Shown here piece after piece: positions 7,924-16,357 of a DNA stretch of 46,195 nt; positions within the stretch are counted from its first letter, which is position 1; each line of letters opens with the position of its first letter. The DNA lies in the NCBI GenBank assembly GCA_947474005.1, contig CANJHI010000023.1, positions 1-46,195 of the forward strand. Direction: 5' to 3'. The translations under genes were made by a program, and so were the position numbers. Origin of the DNA: Alphaproteobacteria bacterium (GTDB lineage Bacteria; Pseudomonadota; Alphaproteobacteria; Reyranellales; Reyranellaceae). Under the pieces are notes generated by a model. The model was not told the DNA's origin. It searched no databases and saw nothing but the letters and a program-made list of their open reading frames with translations.

Positions 7924-9300
7924 GTGACGTCCGACCTGTTCCACCGCGCCGCCGCTCATGCTTCGACTTTCCGCCGCGAGGTCGCCGACCGGCCGCAGCG
8001 GCCCGAGCAGACCTATGCCGAGGCGCACCAGGCATGGCAGGCGCCGACGCCGGAGCAGGGCACAGATGCCCTACACGTCATCGATGAACTCGCCGGCCTT
8101 GCCGGCCCGGGCTTGCATGCCACCACGGGGCCGCGCTTCTACGGCTGGGTGATCGGCGCCTCGCATCCGGTCGGAGTCGCGGCCGACTGGCTCACCTCGG
8201 CGTGGGGGCAGAATGCCGGCAACCATACCGCCTCGCCGGCCGCGGCCGCTGCCGAGGCGATCGCCGAGAAATGGCTTCTCGACATTCTTCGCCTGCCGCC
8301 TGAGTCGTCGGTCGGCTTCGTCACCGGTGCGACCGTGGCGAACTTCGTCTGTCTTGCCGCGGCGCGCGGCGCGGTCCTGCGCCAGGCGGACTGGGACGTG
8401 GAACGTGACGGGCTGTTCGGCGCGCCCGCCGTCAACGTGCTGATCGGCGAAGAAGCGCACGCGACTGTCTTCTCGGCGTTGCAGTTCCTGGGCTTCGGTC
8501 ACGACCGTGCGGTGCACGTGGCCGCCGATTCGCAGGGCGCCATGCGACCCGAAGCGCTCGAGAAGGCGCTCGCTGCCTGCTCCGGCCCGACCATTGTCGT
8601 TACCCAGGCCGGCCAGATCAACACGGGTACCTTCGATCCGCATGCCGCGCTGGTGCCCATGGCGAAGGCGCACGGCGCCTGGGTCCATGTCGACGGCGCC
8701 TTCGGACTTTGGGCACGCGTCAGTCCGGCACAGGCGCCGCTGGCCACCGGCGTTGAGCTTGCCGATTCGTGGGCGACCGACGGGCACAAATGGCTGCAGA
8801 CGCCGTACGACTGCGGCTACGCCATCGTGCGCGACGCCGAAGCGCACCGGCGTGCCATGGTGATCGCGGCGAGCTATCTGCCGTCGGTCGGCGCGGGTGA
8901 GCGCGATCCCTCGCATTTCGTGCCCGAACTGTCGCGCCGTGCCCGTGGCTTTGCGACCTGGGCGATGCTGCGCCATCTGGGACGCCAGGGCATTGCTGCG
9001 ATGGTCGACCGACACTGCCGACTGGCGCGGCTCATTGCCGATCGGGTGCGCGCTGAGCCCGGTATTGCCGTTGTGAACGACGTGGTCCTCAATCAGGTCA
9101 TCCTGCGCTTCGGCGATGATGATGCGCGAACGCTCGCCATCATCGCGCGGTTGCAGGCCGACGGTGTCGCTTATGCCGGGGGTGCCAGGTGGCGCGGCCT
9201 CTGGGTCATGCGGCTTTCGGTCATCGGCTGGCCGACGACCGACGACGACGCCGTGCGGACGGCTGATGCCATCGTCACGGCGTTCCGGGCCAATACCTAG
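7924..9300 (+). CDS. PLP-dependent group II decarboxylase / aminotransferase-fold enzyme
   Basis: Cytoplasmic pyridoxal-phosphate enzyme of 458 residues, fold type I, related to glutamate/tyrosine/aromatic amino-acid decarboxylases. The GTG start at 7924 is preceded by GAGGG at 7911-7915. The N-terminal part has RFYGWVIGASHPVGVAADWL and TSAWGQNAGNHTASPAAAA. The PLP pocket is visible as HVDGAFGLWARV and the Schiff-base lysine in DGHKWLQTPYDCG (Lys289). Other family members without proven decarboxylase activity share this architecture, so the reaction and substrate are open. It ends in front of a strong terminator, so the yajC-to-PLP transcript probably stops here. Confidence 0.8.
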   Translation: MTSDLFHRAAAHASTFRREVADRPQRPEQTYAEAHQAWQAPTPEQGTDALHVIDELAGLAGPGLHATTGPRFYGWVIGASHPVGVAADWLTSAWGQNAGNHTASPAAAAAEAIAEKWLLDILRLPPESSVGFVTGATVANFVCLAAARGAVLRQADWDVERDGLFGAPAVNVLIGEEAHATVFSALQFLGFGHDRAVHVAADSQGAMRPEALEKALAACSGPTIVVTQAGQINTGTFDPHAALVPMAKAHGAWVHVDGAFGLWARVSPAQAPLATGVELADSWATDGHKWLQTPYDCGYAIVRDAEAHRRAMVIAASYLPSVGAGERDPSHFVPELSRRARGFATWAMLRHLGRQGIAAMVDRHCRLARLIADRVRAEPGIAVVNDVVLNQVILRFGDDDARTLAIIARLQADGVAYAGGARWRGLWVMRLSVIGWPTTDDDAVRTADAIVTAFRANT

Positions 9301-9306
9301 ACATGA

Positions 9307-9332
9307 AAACGGGGCCCCGCAGGGCCCCGTTT
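9307..9332. terminator. Bidirectional intrinsic terminator
   Basis: A perfect 11-base inverted repeat, AAACGGGGCCC and GGGCCCCGTTT around a CGCA loop, lies between the convergent ends of the PLP-enzyme gene and the PuuD-like gene. The A and T tracts at the two bases of the stem let it work as a terminator in both directions. Confidence 0.85.
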
Positions 9333-9355
9333 CCTCAAATCGCGAAGCTGTCGGA

Positions 9356-9958
9356 TCAGACGGGCATATTCTGTTGCGCGACCATGCAGTAGAGCATGCC
9401 GATCGAGAACATGGTGTTGAAGCGGCTGGCGTAAAGCGCGGGCTTAGCTGCCGCGGCCTTCTGCTCGGCGGTCGCCTCGACGAGACCCAGGATCTTCTGC
9501 TGCGCCGGCCAGATGATGAACCAGACGTTGAAGGCCATGACCAGTGCCATCCACATGCCGACGCCGATCATGATGAAGCCCTTTTTCAGCATCAAGGCGC
9601 TGAGCAGGTAGTCGCCCGGCTGCATCCAGGCGAGCAGCAATCCCGTGATCACCGTCGCCAGCGCGCCGTAGCGAAAGTAGAAGAGGACGTTGGGCGCGAT
9701 GAACTTGGTGATGGCGGTGCGGCTCTCGACCGGCTGGATCGTCGGCATGGTCGGGACCTGCACGAAGTTCAGGTACCAGAGCAGGCCGATCCACAGAACG
9801 CCGCTGATCACATGCAGCCAGCGCATGGCAAAGGCTGCCCAAGCATGATCGATCTTCGTCATCTGGCCGGTCACCAGACCTATGACGACGACGATGGCGA
9901 TCAGCAGAACGACGCCGGCACCAACTGTGCGCCCTGGCGATGTGAAGATGGCACCCAT
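9356..9958 (-). CDS. PuuD-like integral membrane protein
   Basis: Inner-membrane protein of 200 residues with about four to five helices. The sequence MRWLHVISGVLWIGLLWYL (about residues 45-63), KFIAPNVLFYFRYGALATVITG and MWMALVMAFNVWFIIWP match the membrane part of urate hydroxylase PuuD-type proteins. The soluble C-terminal cytochrome c domain of full PuuD is missing, as in many alphaproteobacterial homologues annotated as urate hydroxylase PuuD. The His in the RWLHV segment is a plausible haem ligand. No purine genes are adjacent, so urate oxidation is not supported by context. The gene is divergent from the NDUFAF6-like gene. Confidence 0.75.
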   Translation of the reverse strand: MGAIFTSPGRTVGAGVVLLIAIVVVIGLVTGQMTKIDHAWAAFAMRWLHVISGVLWIGLLWYLNFVQVPTMPTIQPVESRTAITKFIAPNVLFYFRYGALATVITGLLLAWMQPGDYLLSALMLKKGFIMIGVGMWMALVMAFNVWFIIWPAQQKILGLVEATAEQKAAAAKPALYASRFNTMFSIGMLYCMVAQQNMPV

Positions 9959-10064
9959 TAGGTTTTCCCCTTATCTTTTTGATGGGACTAGCGAATCCCT
10001 ATGAGGCTCATTGTAAACTTGTCGCCGTCTGCGTTCAACGGTCGCATATGAATGTTTATCCCCC

Positions 10065-10712
10065 ATGACCGGGTCCTACCGCGCACCGGAGATTTCCCAC
10101 CGTTTCGTCCTCGATATGGTGCGCGCGGCCGACCGCGACCGCTTCCTGGCCGCGCTGTTCGCACCGGAGCCGGCGCGCCGTGGTCTGTTGGCTTTATTAG
10201 CCTTTGATCATGAGCTTGCCCGCACGCGGACCGTCACTCGCGAGCCGATGTTGGCCCGCATCCGGCTTGAGTGGTGGCGCGAGGCGGTTGCCGAGGCGGC
10301 GGGGGCTGCCAAGCCGCGGGCGCAGCCCATCGTTGAATCGCTGAGCGAAATAGCCAGGCGACATTGCCTGACGGCCGAGGGACTCACGGCTCTGATCGAT
10401 GCCCGCGAAGAAGAGATCGAGGGGCCGCTCGATGTCCTGCGTGCCGGCCAAGCGCTGGCGGATCTGCAGTTGGACGTGCTGGCCGTGCGAGATGCCGCCA
10501 CGCGGGACGCCGCGCGCGCCATTGGTGCCGCGTGGCTGATGGGCGAGGGGCCGGAGCGCGATGCGCTGCTCGCCGAGGCGCGGGCGCAGCGAAGTGGGAT
10601 CGATGCGGCGGCGCTGCCGATCTTGCTGCCGGCGCTTGCACTCGGGAAACCGATGGGCCCCTGGCGCACGCCGCTCGCCTATTGGTGGGCCGCACGACGC
10701 GGTCGGTACTAG
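10065..10712 (+). CDS. Squalene/phytoene synthase-fold protein, NDUFAF6-like
   Basis: Protein of 215 residues with the isoprenoid-synthase fold. The segment MLARIRLEWWREAV (about residues 62-75) is characteristic. The length, and the absence of a clear pair of Asp-rich DxxxD catalytic motifs, resemble the short clade that includes NDUFAF6, a complex I assembly factor, and not true squalene or phytoene synthases. No carotenoid or hopanoid genes are nearby. With the NDUFAF3-like gene at 6869 it forms a possible complex I assembly pair, separated here by the LysE/PLP/PuuD-like block. The next gene starts at the base after its stop. Confidence 0.75.
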   Translation: MTGSYRAPEISHRFVLDMVRAADRDRFLAALFAPEPARRGLLALLAFDHELARTRTVTREPMLARIRLEWWREAVAEAAGAAKPRAQPIVESLSEIARRHCLTAEGLTALIDAREEEIEGPLDVLRAGQALADLQLDVLAVRDAATRDAARAIGAAWLMGEGPERDALLAEARAQRSGIDAAALPILLPALALGKPMGPWRTPLAYWWAARRGRY

Positions 10713-10973
10713 GTGTCCGGACGCATCGACAAGTCATGGGTCGTGGTCGACAGCATCGAGAACGGCCAGCATGACCGCTGTGTCGACCTGTTTCGGCGCC
10801 CCGACGGCAGCTTTGGCTTCGAGGAGTTCCGCAGGGACGTCGAGGACGCTGGTGCCTGGACGCCGGTTGCCTACTATTCGCGAGTTGCCTATGCCTCGAA
10901 CGAGGCGGCACTCGACGCTGCGGTCGCGCGCGTGGTGTGGCTTGGCGAGGCGGTAAGGGTTCGCCGGAAGTAG
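10713..10973 (+). CDS. Small protein of unknown function
   Basis: The 86-residue protein starts at the GTG directly after the TAG of the preceding gene, so it is probably translated by coupling. I recognise no family with certainty. It is soluble and acidic to neutral, with the segments SWVVVDSIEN, LFRRPDGSFGFEEFRRDVED and GAWTPVAYYS, and has no signal peptide or membrane segment. The pattern suggests a single small alpha/beta domain. It sits between the NDUFAF6-like gene and an alpha/beta hydrolase gene whose ribosome-binding site (GGGAGGA) overlaps the end of this gene. Confidence 0.7.
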   Translation: MSGRIDKSWVVVDSIENGQHDRCVDLFRRPDGSFGFEEFRRDVEDAGAWTPVAYYSRVAYASNEAALDAAVARVVWLGEAVRVRRK

Positions 10974-10982
10974 GGAGGAAGC

Positions 10983-11867
10983 GTGGCACGCATCAAGGCC
11001 AACGGCATCGAGATCGAATACGAGACGTTCGGCAGGAAAGGCGATCCGGCGCTGCTCCTCATCATGGGGTTGGGCGCGCAGCTCACGCTTTGGCCCGAGT
11101 CCCTGTGCGAGGGGCTTGCGTCGCGCGGCTTCCACGTCGTGCGTTACGACAATCGCGACGTCGGCCTGTCGACCGACTTCGACAAATGGGGCGTGCCCAA
11201 TATCATGGACGCCTTCATGAAGCTGATGAAGGGCGAGAAGGTCGCCGCGCCCTATCTGCTCGACGATCTCGCCAACGACGCCATCGGCCTGCTCGATGCG
11301 CTCGATATCGATCGTGCGCACATGGTCGGCGCCTCGATGGGCGGCATGATCGCCCAGATCCTGGCCGCGAAGTTCCCGCAGCGCACGCGCTCGCTGGTCT
11401 CGATCATGTCGACGAGCGGTCGTCGCGGCCTGCCGATGGGCAAGCCCGAGGCCGTGGCCATGCTTTCCGCGCAGCCCGAAGGACCTGCACGCGAACAGCT
11501 CATTGCGCACGCCATCAAGCTACGCACGGTGATCGGCAGCCCGGGTTTTCCCGCGGATCCCGCTGAACTGCGTGCCCTGGTCGAGCGCAACATCGACCGC
11601 CGCTACTATCCCGCCGGTGCTGCGCGGCAATATCTCGCCGTCATGGCGTCGGGTGATCGAGTCGACCTGCTCAAGACCGTGAAGGTGCCGACGCTGGTGC
11701 TGCACGGCGACGACGATCCGTTGCTGCCGGTTGAGGGCGGCCGTGACGTCGCGAGCCTCGTGCCGGGCGCCAGGCTCGAGACCTTTCCCGGCTGGGGCCA
11801 TGACGTTCCCCAGCAGATGGTCCCGGAACTGATCGAGAGCATCTCCAGCTTCTGCAGAGCCGCGTGA
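10983..11867 (+). CDS. Alpha/beta hydrolase
   Basis: Cytoplasmic serine hydrolase of 294 residues. The start is the GTG at 10983, supported by GGGAGGA at 10973-10979. Catalytic features are the oxyanion segment LLIMGLGAQLTLWP, the nucleophile elbow GASMGGM (Ser118), the acid in LHGDDDPLLPVEG and the histidine in GWGHDVPQQM near the C-terminus. The order and spacing are those of PF00561/PF12697 hydrolases, such as 3-oxoadipate enol-lactonase or haloperoxidase-like esterases. The substrate is unknown. The gene is followed ten bases later by a luciferase-like flavin oxidoreductase gene and then oxygenase genes, which suggests a role in degrading a small ester, lactone or ring-cleavage product. 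Confidence 0.88.
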   Translation: MARIKANGIEIEYETFGRKGDPALLLIMGLGAQLTLWPESLCEGLASRGFHVVRYDNRDVGLSTDFDKWGVPNIMDAFMKLMKGEKVAAPYLLDDLANDAIGLLDALDIDRAHMVGASMGGMIAQILAAKFPQRTRSLVSIMSTSGRRGLPMGKPEAVAMLSAQPEGPAREQLIAHAIKLRTVIGSPGFPADPAELRALVERNIDRRYYPAGAARQYLAVMASGDRVDLLKTVKVPTLVLHGDDDPLLPVEGGRDVASLVPGARLETFPGWGHDVPQQMVPELIESISSFCRAA

Positions 11868-11877
11868 GGTCACAGTC

Positions 11878-13110
11878 ATGAAATTCGGCATCTTCTACGA
11901 ACACCAGCTGCCGCGGCCGTGGGGCCCGAGGAGCGAATACCAGCTCCTGCAGGATTCGCTGACGCAGATCGAATTGGCCGACAAACTCGGCTACGACTAC
12001 GCTTGGGAGGTCGAGCATCACTTCCTCGAGGAGTATTCGCACTCCTCCGCGCCGGAAGTGTTCCTGGGTGCCGCCAGCCAGCGCACCAAGCGCATCCGGC
12101 TCGGCCACGGCGTGGTCCAGCTCACCACCAACAACCCGCATCGCGTCGCCGAAAAGGTGGCAACGCTCGACCTGCTCTCGGGCGGCCGTGTCGAGCTCGG
12201 CATGGGCGAGGCGGCGGGGCCGGCCGAGCTGCATCCATTCGGCATTAAAGTGCGCGACAAGCGCGAGCGTTGGGAGGAGGCGGTGAAAGCCATCATCCCG
12301 ATGTTCACGAGGGAAAGCTGGGAGTTCCACGGCGAGTACTACGATTTCCCGGCGCGCAATGTGATCCCCAAGCCGTTCCAGAAGCCGCATCCGCCGCTCT
12401 GGGTTGCCTGCTCCAATATCCAGACCATCGGCAAGGCGGGCGAGTGGGGCATGGGCGCGCTCGGCTTCACCTTTGTTACGCCCGAGGCGGCGCGTGCCTG
12501 GGTGCACAAGTACTACAACAACCTTTTAAACAACTCGAAGAAGCTCGCCGACTATCCGAGCAATCCCAACGTGGCGATGGTGTCGGGCTTCATGTGCGCG
12601 CCCACCGACGAAGAGGCCGAGGCCAAGGCCGCCGGCTGGACTTTCTTCATCTTTGCCCTCAGCTACTACGGCCGGAAGGGCGTCGACGCGCCGGGCACAT
12701 CGAACCTGTGGGACGAATACCAGGCGTGGCGCGGCGGGCCGGAGGAGAAGAAGGCGCTCGAATCGGGCCTGATCGGCTCACCCGAGACCATCCGCAAGAA
12801 GCTGCGCCAATTCCAGGCGAGCCGCGTCGACCAGGTGATCCTGCTCAATCAGGCCGGCAAGACCAGCCACGAGGACATCTGCTCCTCGCTCGACCTATTC
12901 GCCCGCGAGGTCATGCCCGAGTTCCATGCCGCCGAGGCCGAGCATGCCGCCTGGAAGCAGAAGGTGCTCGACCGCGAGATCGTGCTGGAGGATCTCGACG
13001 TCGCAAAATACGACATCTTCAGCCACCAGAACGAACACATCGTCCGCCTCACGCCCGAGCAGCTGAAGCAGAAGATGGCCGAGAAGGAAGCCGCGGCCAA
13101 ACGCGCCTGA
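11878..13110 (+). CDS. LLM-class (luciferase-like) flavin-dependent monooxygenase
   Basis: TIM-barrel flavin-dependent oxidoreductase of 410 residues (PF00296). The start MKFGIFYEHQL is the usual first strand. Further family segments are YDYAWEVEHHFLEEYSHSSA, LGHGVVQLTTNNPHRVAEK and LSGGRVELGMGEA. The C-terminal part (about residues 360-410, rich in Glu and Lys) is longer than in typical members and looks helical. Such enzymes use reduced FMN from a partner reductase to oxidise ketones, sulfonates, aminopolycarboxylates or similar. No obvious flavin reductase gene is next to it. The next gene starts within two bases. Confidence 0.88.
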   Translation: MKFGIFYEHQLPRPWGPRSEYQLLQDSLTQIELADKLGYDYAWEVEHHFLEEYSHSSAPEVFLGAASQRTKRIRLGHGVVQLTTNNPHRVAEKVATLDLLSGGRVELGMGEAAGPAELHPFGIKVRDKRERWEEAVKAIIPMFTRESWEFHGEYYDFPARNVIPKPFQKPHPPLWVACSNIQTIGKAGEWGMGALGFTFVTPEAARAWVHKYYNNLLNNSKKLADYPSNPNVAMVSGFMCAPTDEEAEAKAAGWTFFIFALSYYGRKGVDAPGTSNLWDEYQAWRGGPEEKKALESGLIGSPETIRKKLRQFQASRVDQVILLNQAGKTSHEDICSSLDLFAREVMPEFHAAEAEHAAWKQKVLDREIVLEDLDVAKYDIFSHQNEHIVRLTPEQLKQKMAEKEAAAKRA

Positions 13111-13111
13111 C

Positions 13112-14668
13112 GTGAACCACGTTCCCGTCCTGATCGCGGGCGGCGGGCCGGTCGGCATGACCTTGGCCCGCACGCTGGCGCTTTACGGCGTGCGCTGTCT
13201 GCTGGTCGAGCGCAATCCCACGACCACGCGGCACCCGAAGATGGACATCACCAACGGCCGCTCGATGGAGCTGTTCCGTCGGTTGGGGGTGGCGGACAGA
13301 CTGCGCGCCGTGGCCGTGCCGGAAGAAAACAACTTCGATATCTCCTGGATCACATCGCTTGCCAGGGAAGCAGGAGGACGAGAGCTTCACCGCTTCCGCT
13401 ATCCCAGCGTCGCCGAGAAGCGCCTAGAAATCCTTGCCCGCAACGACGGCACCCAGCCGCGCGAGCCCGCCATGCGGGTGAGCCAGGTGATGATCGAGCC
13501 CGTCTTGCGCGATGCCATCCTGGGCCATCCGCTGGTCGATGCGCGTTGGGGTGTGGCCTTCGAGGACTTTAAGCAGGACGAGACGGGCGTCACCGTGACG
13601 CTCCGCACCGTGGAAACCGGCGCAACGGAACAGGTGCGCTGCGATTTTCTCGCCGGCTGCGACGGCGGTACCAGCGCGGTGCGCGACAGGCTCGGCATCG
13701 CGCTGGAAGGTCGTGCCGCCGTGGCGCACCGCTACATGATCCATTTCCGCTCCGACGCGCGCGACCTGCTGCAGGCCTTCGGCGTCGCCTGGCACTACCA
13801 GACAGACAAGGGCACGCTGATCGCCCAGGACGACAAGGACACCTGGACCCTGCAGACGCGCCCACCGCTCGGCGCCGATCCTGCCGCCATCGATCCCAAC
13901 GCAATGCTCGACGCCTGGGCCGGCCGTGCCTTCCCGCGCGAGATCCTCGTCGCCAATCCCTGGTTCACGCATCTGCTGCTGGCCGAGCGCTACCGGGGCG
14001 GCCGCGTGTTCCTGGCCGGCGACGCCGCGCATCAATACATCCCGACCGGCGGCTACGGCATGAACACCGGCATCGGCGATGCGGTCGACCTCGGCTTCAA
14101 GCTCGCCGCCACGGTGAAAGGCTTCGCCACGGCGGGCCTGCTCGACTCCTACGAGCGCGAGCGGCGGCCGGTCGGCTATCGCAACCGCATCGCTTCGGAG
14201 CGCCACACCGGCGTGCGCCTGAAAATCGCCGAACTCTACCAGAACGAACGCGATCCTGAGGCGTTGGGCCGTGCCATCGCGGCGCTGGGCAACGACGAGA
14301 ACGAAAGCTGGGGCATCGAGTTCGGCTACCGCTACGACGGCGTCGAGGGCGATCCGGTGACCTACGAACCGACGACCGCGCCCGGCGCGCGCCTGCCCAG
14401 CGTATTCCTGGCCGACGGCAGCGCGCTCTACGACCATCTCGGGCCGTGGTTCACCCTGCTGCGCTTCGGTGACGCCGATCCGTCGCCGCTGATCGATGCG
14501 GCACCGGCGCCGCTGGAGATCGTCAATGTCGCCGAGGCCCGACTCGCCCCGATCTACCGGGCGAAGCTGGTGCTGGTGCGCCCCGACACGCACGTCGCAT
14601 GGCGCGGCAATGGCTGCGACGATGGTGCGGCCGTCTGGGCCAATGTGCTCGACGGGAGGCTGGCGTGA
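13112..14668 (+). CDS. FAD-dependent aromatic-ring monooxygenase (PheA/TfdB family)
   Basis: Class A flavoprotein hydroxylase of 518 residues, starting at the GTG at 13112. The FAD-binding fingerprint is VLIAGGGPVGMTLART (residues 6-21). The DG motif is FLAGCDGGTSAVRDRLG. The ribityl-binding GD motif is VFLAGDAAHQYIPTGGYGMNTGI, which I give only as the region around residue 300-320. The C-terminal thioredoxin-like domain is present, as in phenol 2-monooxygenase and 3-(3-hydroxyphenyl)propionate hydroxylase relatives. The expected reaction is NAD(P)H- and O2-dependent hydroxylation of an aromatic ring. Its stop overlaps the GTG of the second monooxygenase (GTGA), so both are made together. Confidence 0.88.
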   Translation: MNHVPVLIAGGGPVGMTLARTLALYGVRCLLVERNPTTTRHPKMDITNGRSMELFRRLGVADRLRAVAVPEENNFDISWITSLAREAGGRELHRFRYPSVAEKRLEILARNDGTQPREPAMRVSQVMIEPVLRDAILGHPLVDARWGVAFEDFKQDETGVTVTLRTVETGATEQVRCDFLAGCDGGTSAVRDRLGIALEGRAAVAHRYMIHFRSDARDLLQAFGVAWHYQTDKGTLIAQDDKDTWTLQTRPPLGADPAAIDPNAMLDAWAGRAFPREILVANPWFTHLLLAERYRGGRVFLAGDAAHQYIPTGGYGMNTGIGDAVDLGFKLAATVKGFATAGLLDSYERERRPVGYRNRIASERHTGVRLKIAELYQNERDPEALGRAIAALGNDENESWGIEFGYRYDGVEGDPVTYEPTTAPGARLPSVFLADGSALYDHLGPWFTLLRFGDADPSPLIDAAPAPLEIVNVAEARLAPIYRAKLVLVRPDTHVAWRGNGCDDGAAVWANVLDGRLA

Positions 14669-15834
14669 AGGTCGCGGTCATAGGCGGCGGCATCGGCGGC
14701 CTTTCCGCGGCGCTGGCGCTGCTGAAGGCCGGCTGCGACGTGCAAGTCTACGAGCAGGCGCAGAAATTCGGCGAGATCGGCGCCGGCATACAGATCAGCC
14801 CTAACGCGTCGCGTCTGCTGCATCGTCTCGGCCTGAAACCGGCGATGGACACATGGGGCGTGCGGCCGCTGGCGGTGCACCAGAAGCGCTGGGACGACGG
14901 TCGCACCTTGCAGCGCGCGCCGCTGGGCCCCGAGGTCGAGGCACAGTTCGGCGCGCCCTACTATCATTTCCATCGCGGCGATCTCGCCGCCCTGCTGGCC
15001 GAGGCGCTGCCGAAGGAGCGTGCTCATGCCGGCCACCGCCTGGTCGGCCTGGAAGAGAAGGGCAAGCGCGTGGTCGCCCGCTTCGACAACGGCGTTTCGG
15101 TCGAAGCCGATCTGCTGATCGGCGCCGACGGCATCCACAGCAAAGTGCGCGCGCTCACCTTCGGCCCCGAGAAGCCGCGTTTCACCGGCTGCGTCGCGTG
15201 GCGCGGCCTGGTGCCGGCCGAGCGCATCGCCCACCTCGACATCGAAGTGGCCTCGCACAACTGGATGGGGCCGGGCGCCCACTGCGTGCATTACTGGGTC
15301 TCGGCCCGGCGGCTGATGAACGTGGTCTGCGTCGTCGAGCACGGCACCTGGACGAACGAGTCATGGACCGACAAGGGCAATGTCGCCGACGTGCTGGCAC
15401 GCTACGAAGGCTGGCATCCGACCGTGCGCAGCCTGATAGAAGCCTTTCCGGAGACCTTCATCTGGGCGCTGCACGATCGCGCGCCATTGCCTGCCTGGAC
15501 TAGCGGCCGCGTGGCACTCCTGGGCGATGCCTGCCATCCCATGCTGCCGATGATGGCGCAGGGCGCAGCGCAGGCGATCGAGGATGGCGCCGCCCTTGCG
15601 TCGCTGCTCGAGGCGATGCCCGACGACGTGCCGTCGGTGCTGCGCCGCTACGAGGAGATCCGCAAGCCGCGTGCGACGCGCCTGCAGGAGGCGAGTGCTG
15701 CCAACCGCACGCGCTTCCACCTGCCCGACGGGCCGGAGCAGCAGAAGCGCGATGAGGCAATGGCCAATTCGGGCGACCGCTCGATGGCCAATATCGGCTG
15801 GCTGTACATGCACGATGCGGCGCAAGTAAGTTGA
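14665..15834 (+). CDS. FAD-dependent monooxygenase (salicylate / 3-hydroxybenzoate 6-hydroxylase type)
   Basis: Class A flavoprotein hydroxylase of 389 residues. I chose the GTG at 14665, which overlaps the upstream stop and places the FAD fingerprint VAVIGGGIGGLSAALAL at the N-terminus. A longer in-frame start at 14599 would add meaningless residues. The DG motif is LLIGADGIHSKVRALTFG. The GD motif is VALLGDACHPMLPMMAQG with the AAQAIEDG helix. This pattern matches salicylate 1-hydroxylase and 3-hydroxybenzoate 6-hydroxylase relatives, giving catechol- or gentisate-type products. A DinB-family gene follows four bases later. Confidence 0.88.
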   Translation: MKVAVIGGGIGGLSAALALLKAGCDVQVYEQAQKFGEIGAGIQISPNASRLLHRLGLKPAMDTWGVRPLAVHQKRWDDGRTLQRAPLGPEVEAQFGAPYYHFHRGDLAALLAEALPKERAHAGHRLVGLEEKGKRVVARFDNGVSVEADLLIGADGIHSKVRALTFGPEKPRFTGCVAWRGLVPAERIAHLDIEVASHNWMGPGAHCVHYWVSARRLMNVVCVVEHGTWTNESWTDKGNVADVLARYEGWHPTVRSLIEAFPETFIWALHDRAPLPAWTSGRVALLGDACHPMLPMMAQGAAQAIEDGAALASLLEAMPDDVPSVLRRYEEIRKPRATRLQEASAANRTRFHLPDGPEQQKRDEAMANSGDRSMANIGWLYMHDAAQVS

Positions 15835-15838
15835 TGAC

Positions 15839-16357
15839 ATGACCACGACATCCAGGACCATCGTCGACACGGTGCGCATGCTCGCCAGATATCGGATGTG
15901 GGCAGATCGGCTCACCTTCGACGCGGTCCAGGCCCTGCCGCCCGGCGAGGCGACCAAGGCGCGGCCGACGCTGTTCAAGACCATGATCGGCACCCTCAAC
16001 CACAACTACCTCATCGACCTGATCTGGCAGGCGCATCTCGAGGGTCGCGATCACGGTTTTGGGACCCGCAATGTCGTTCTGCACCCGGAGCTGTCCGATC
16101 TTTGGGCCGCGCAACAGGTCGTGAACCAGTGGTACATCGACTGGAGCGATCGGCAATCGCAGGACACGCTCGACGAAGTCGTGAACTTCACCTTCATCGG
16201 CGGCGAGAAGGCCGCCATGAGCCGCACCGATATCCTGCTGCATGTCGTCAACCACGCGACCTACCATCGCGGCTGGGTGGCCGAGATGTTCTTCCAGGTG
16301 CCCGCGAAGAACCCGACCACGGATCTGCCGGTGTTCCTGAAAGGAGGGCAGCCATGA
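15839..16357 (+). CDS. DinB-family four-helix protein
   Basis: Soluble metal-binding protein of 172 residues of the DinB/YfiT superfamily. The expected three-histidine site is visible: His in GTLNHNYLIDL (near residue 50) and the two in HVVNHATYHRGW (near 135-146). Characterised relatives use a metal to activate small thiols; some are maleylpyruvate isomerases or S-transferases. No clear Shine-Dalgarno precedes it, so it probably depends on coupling to the upstream monooxygenase. Its stop overlaps the start of the VOC gene (ATGA). In an aromatic pathway an isomerase role is possible but unproven. Confidence 0.82.
   Translation: MTTTSRTIVDTVRMLARYRMWADRLTFDAVQALPPGEATKARPTLFKTMIGTLNHNYLIDLIWQAHLEGRDHGFGTRNVVLHPELSDLWAAQQVVNQWYIDWSDRQSQDTLDEVVNFTFIGGEKAAMSRTDILLHVVNHATYHRGWVAEMFFQVPAKNPTTDLPVFLKGGQP

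Noticed and set aside
9356..9958. Complete urate-oxidising PuuD enzyme
   Set aside because: The C-terminal cytochrome domain is absent and no purine-degradation genes are present.
10065..10712. Carotenoid or hopanoid biosynthesis gene
   Set aside because: The protein is short, lacks clear catalytic Asp-rich motifs and has no isoprenoid genes nearby. An NDUFAF6-like role fits better.
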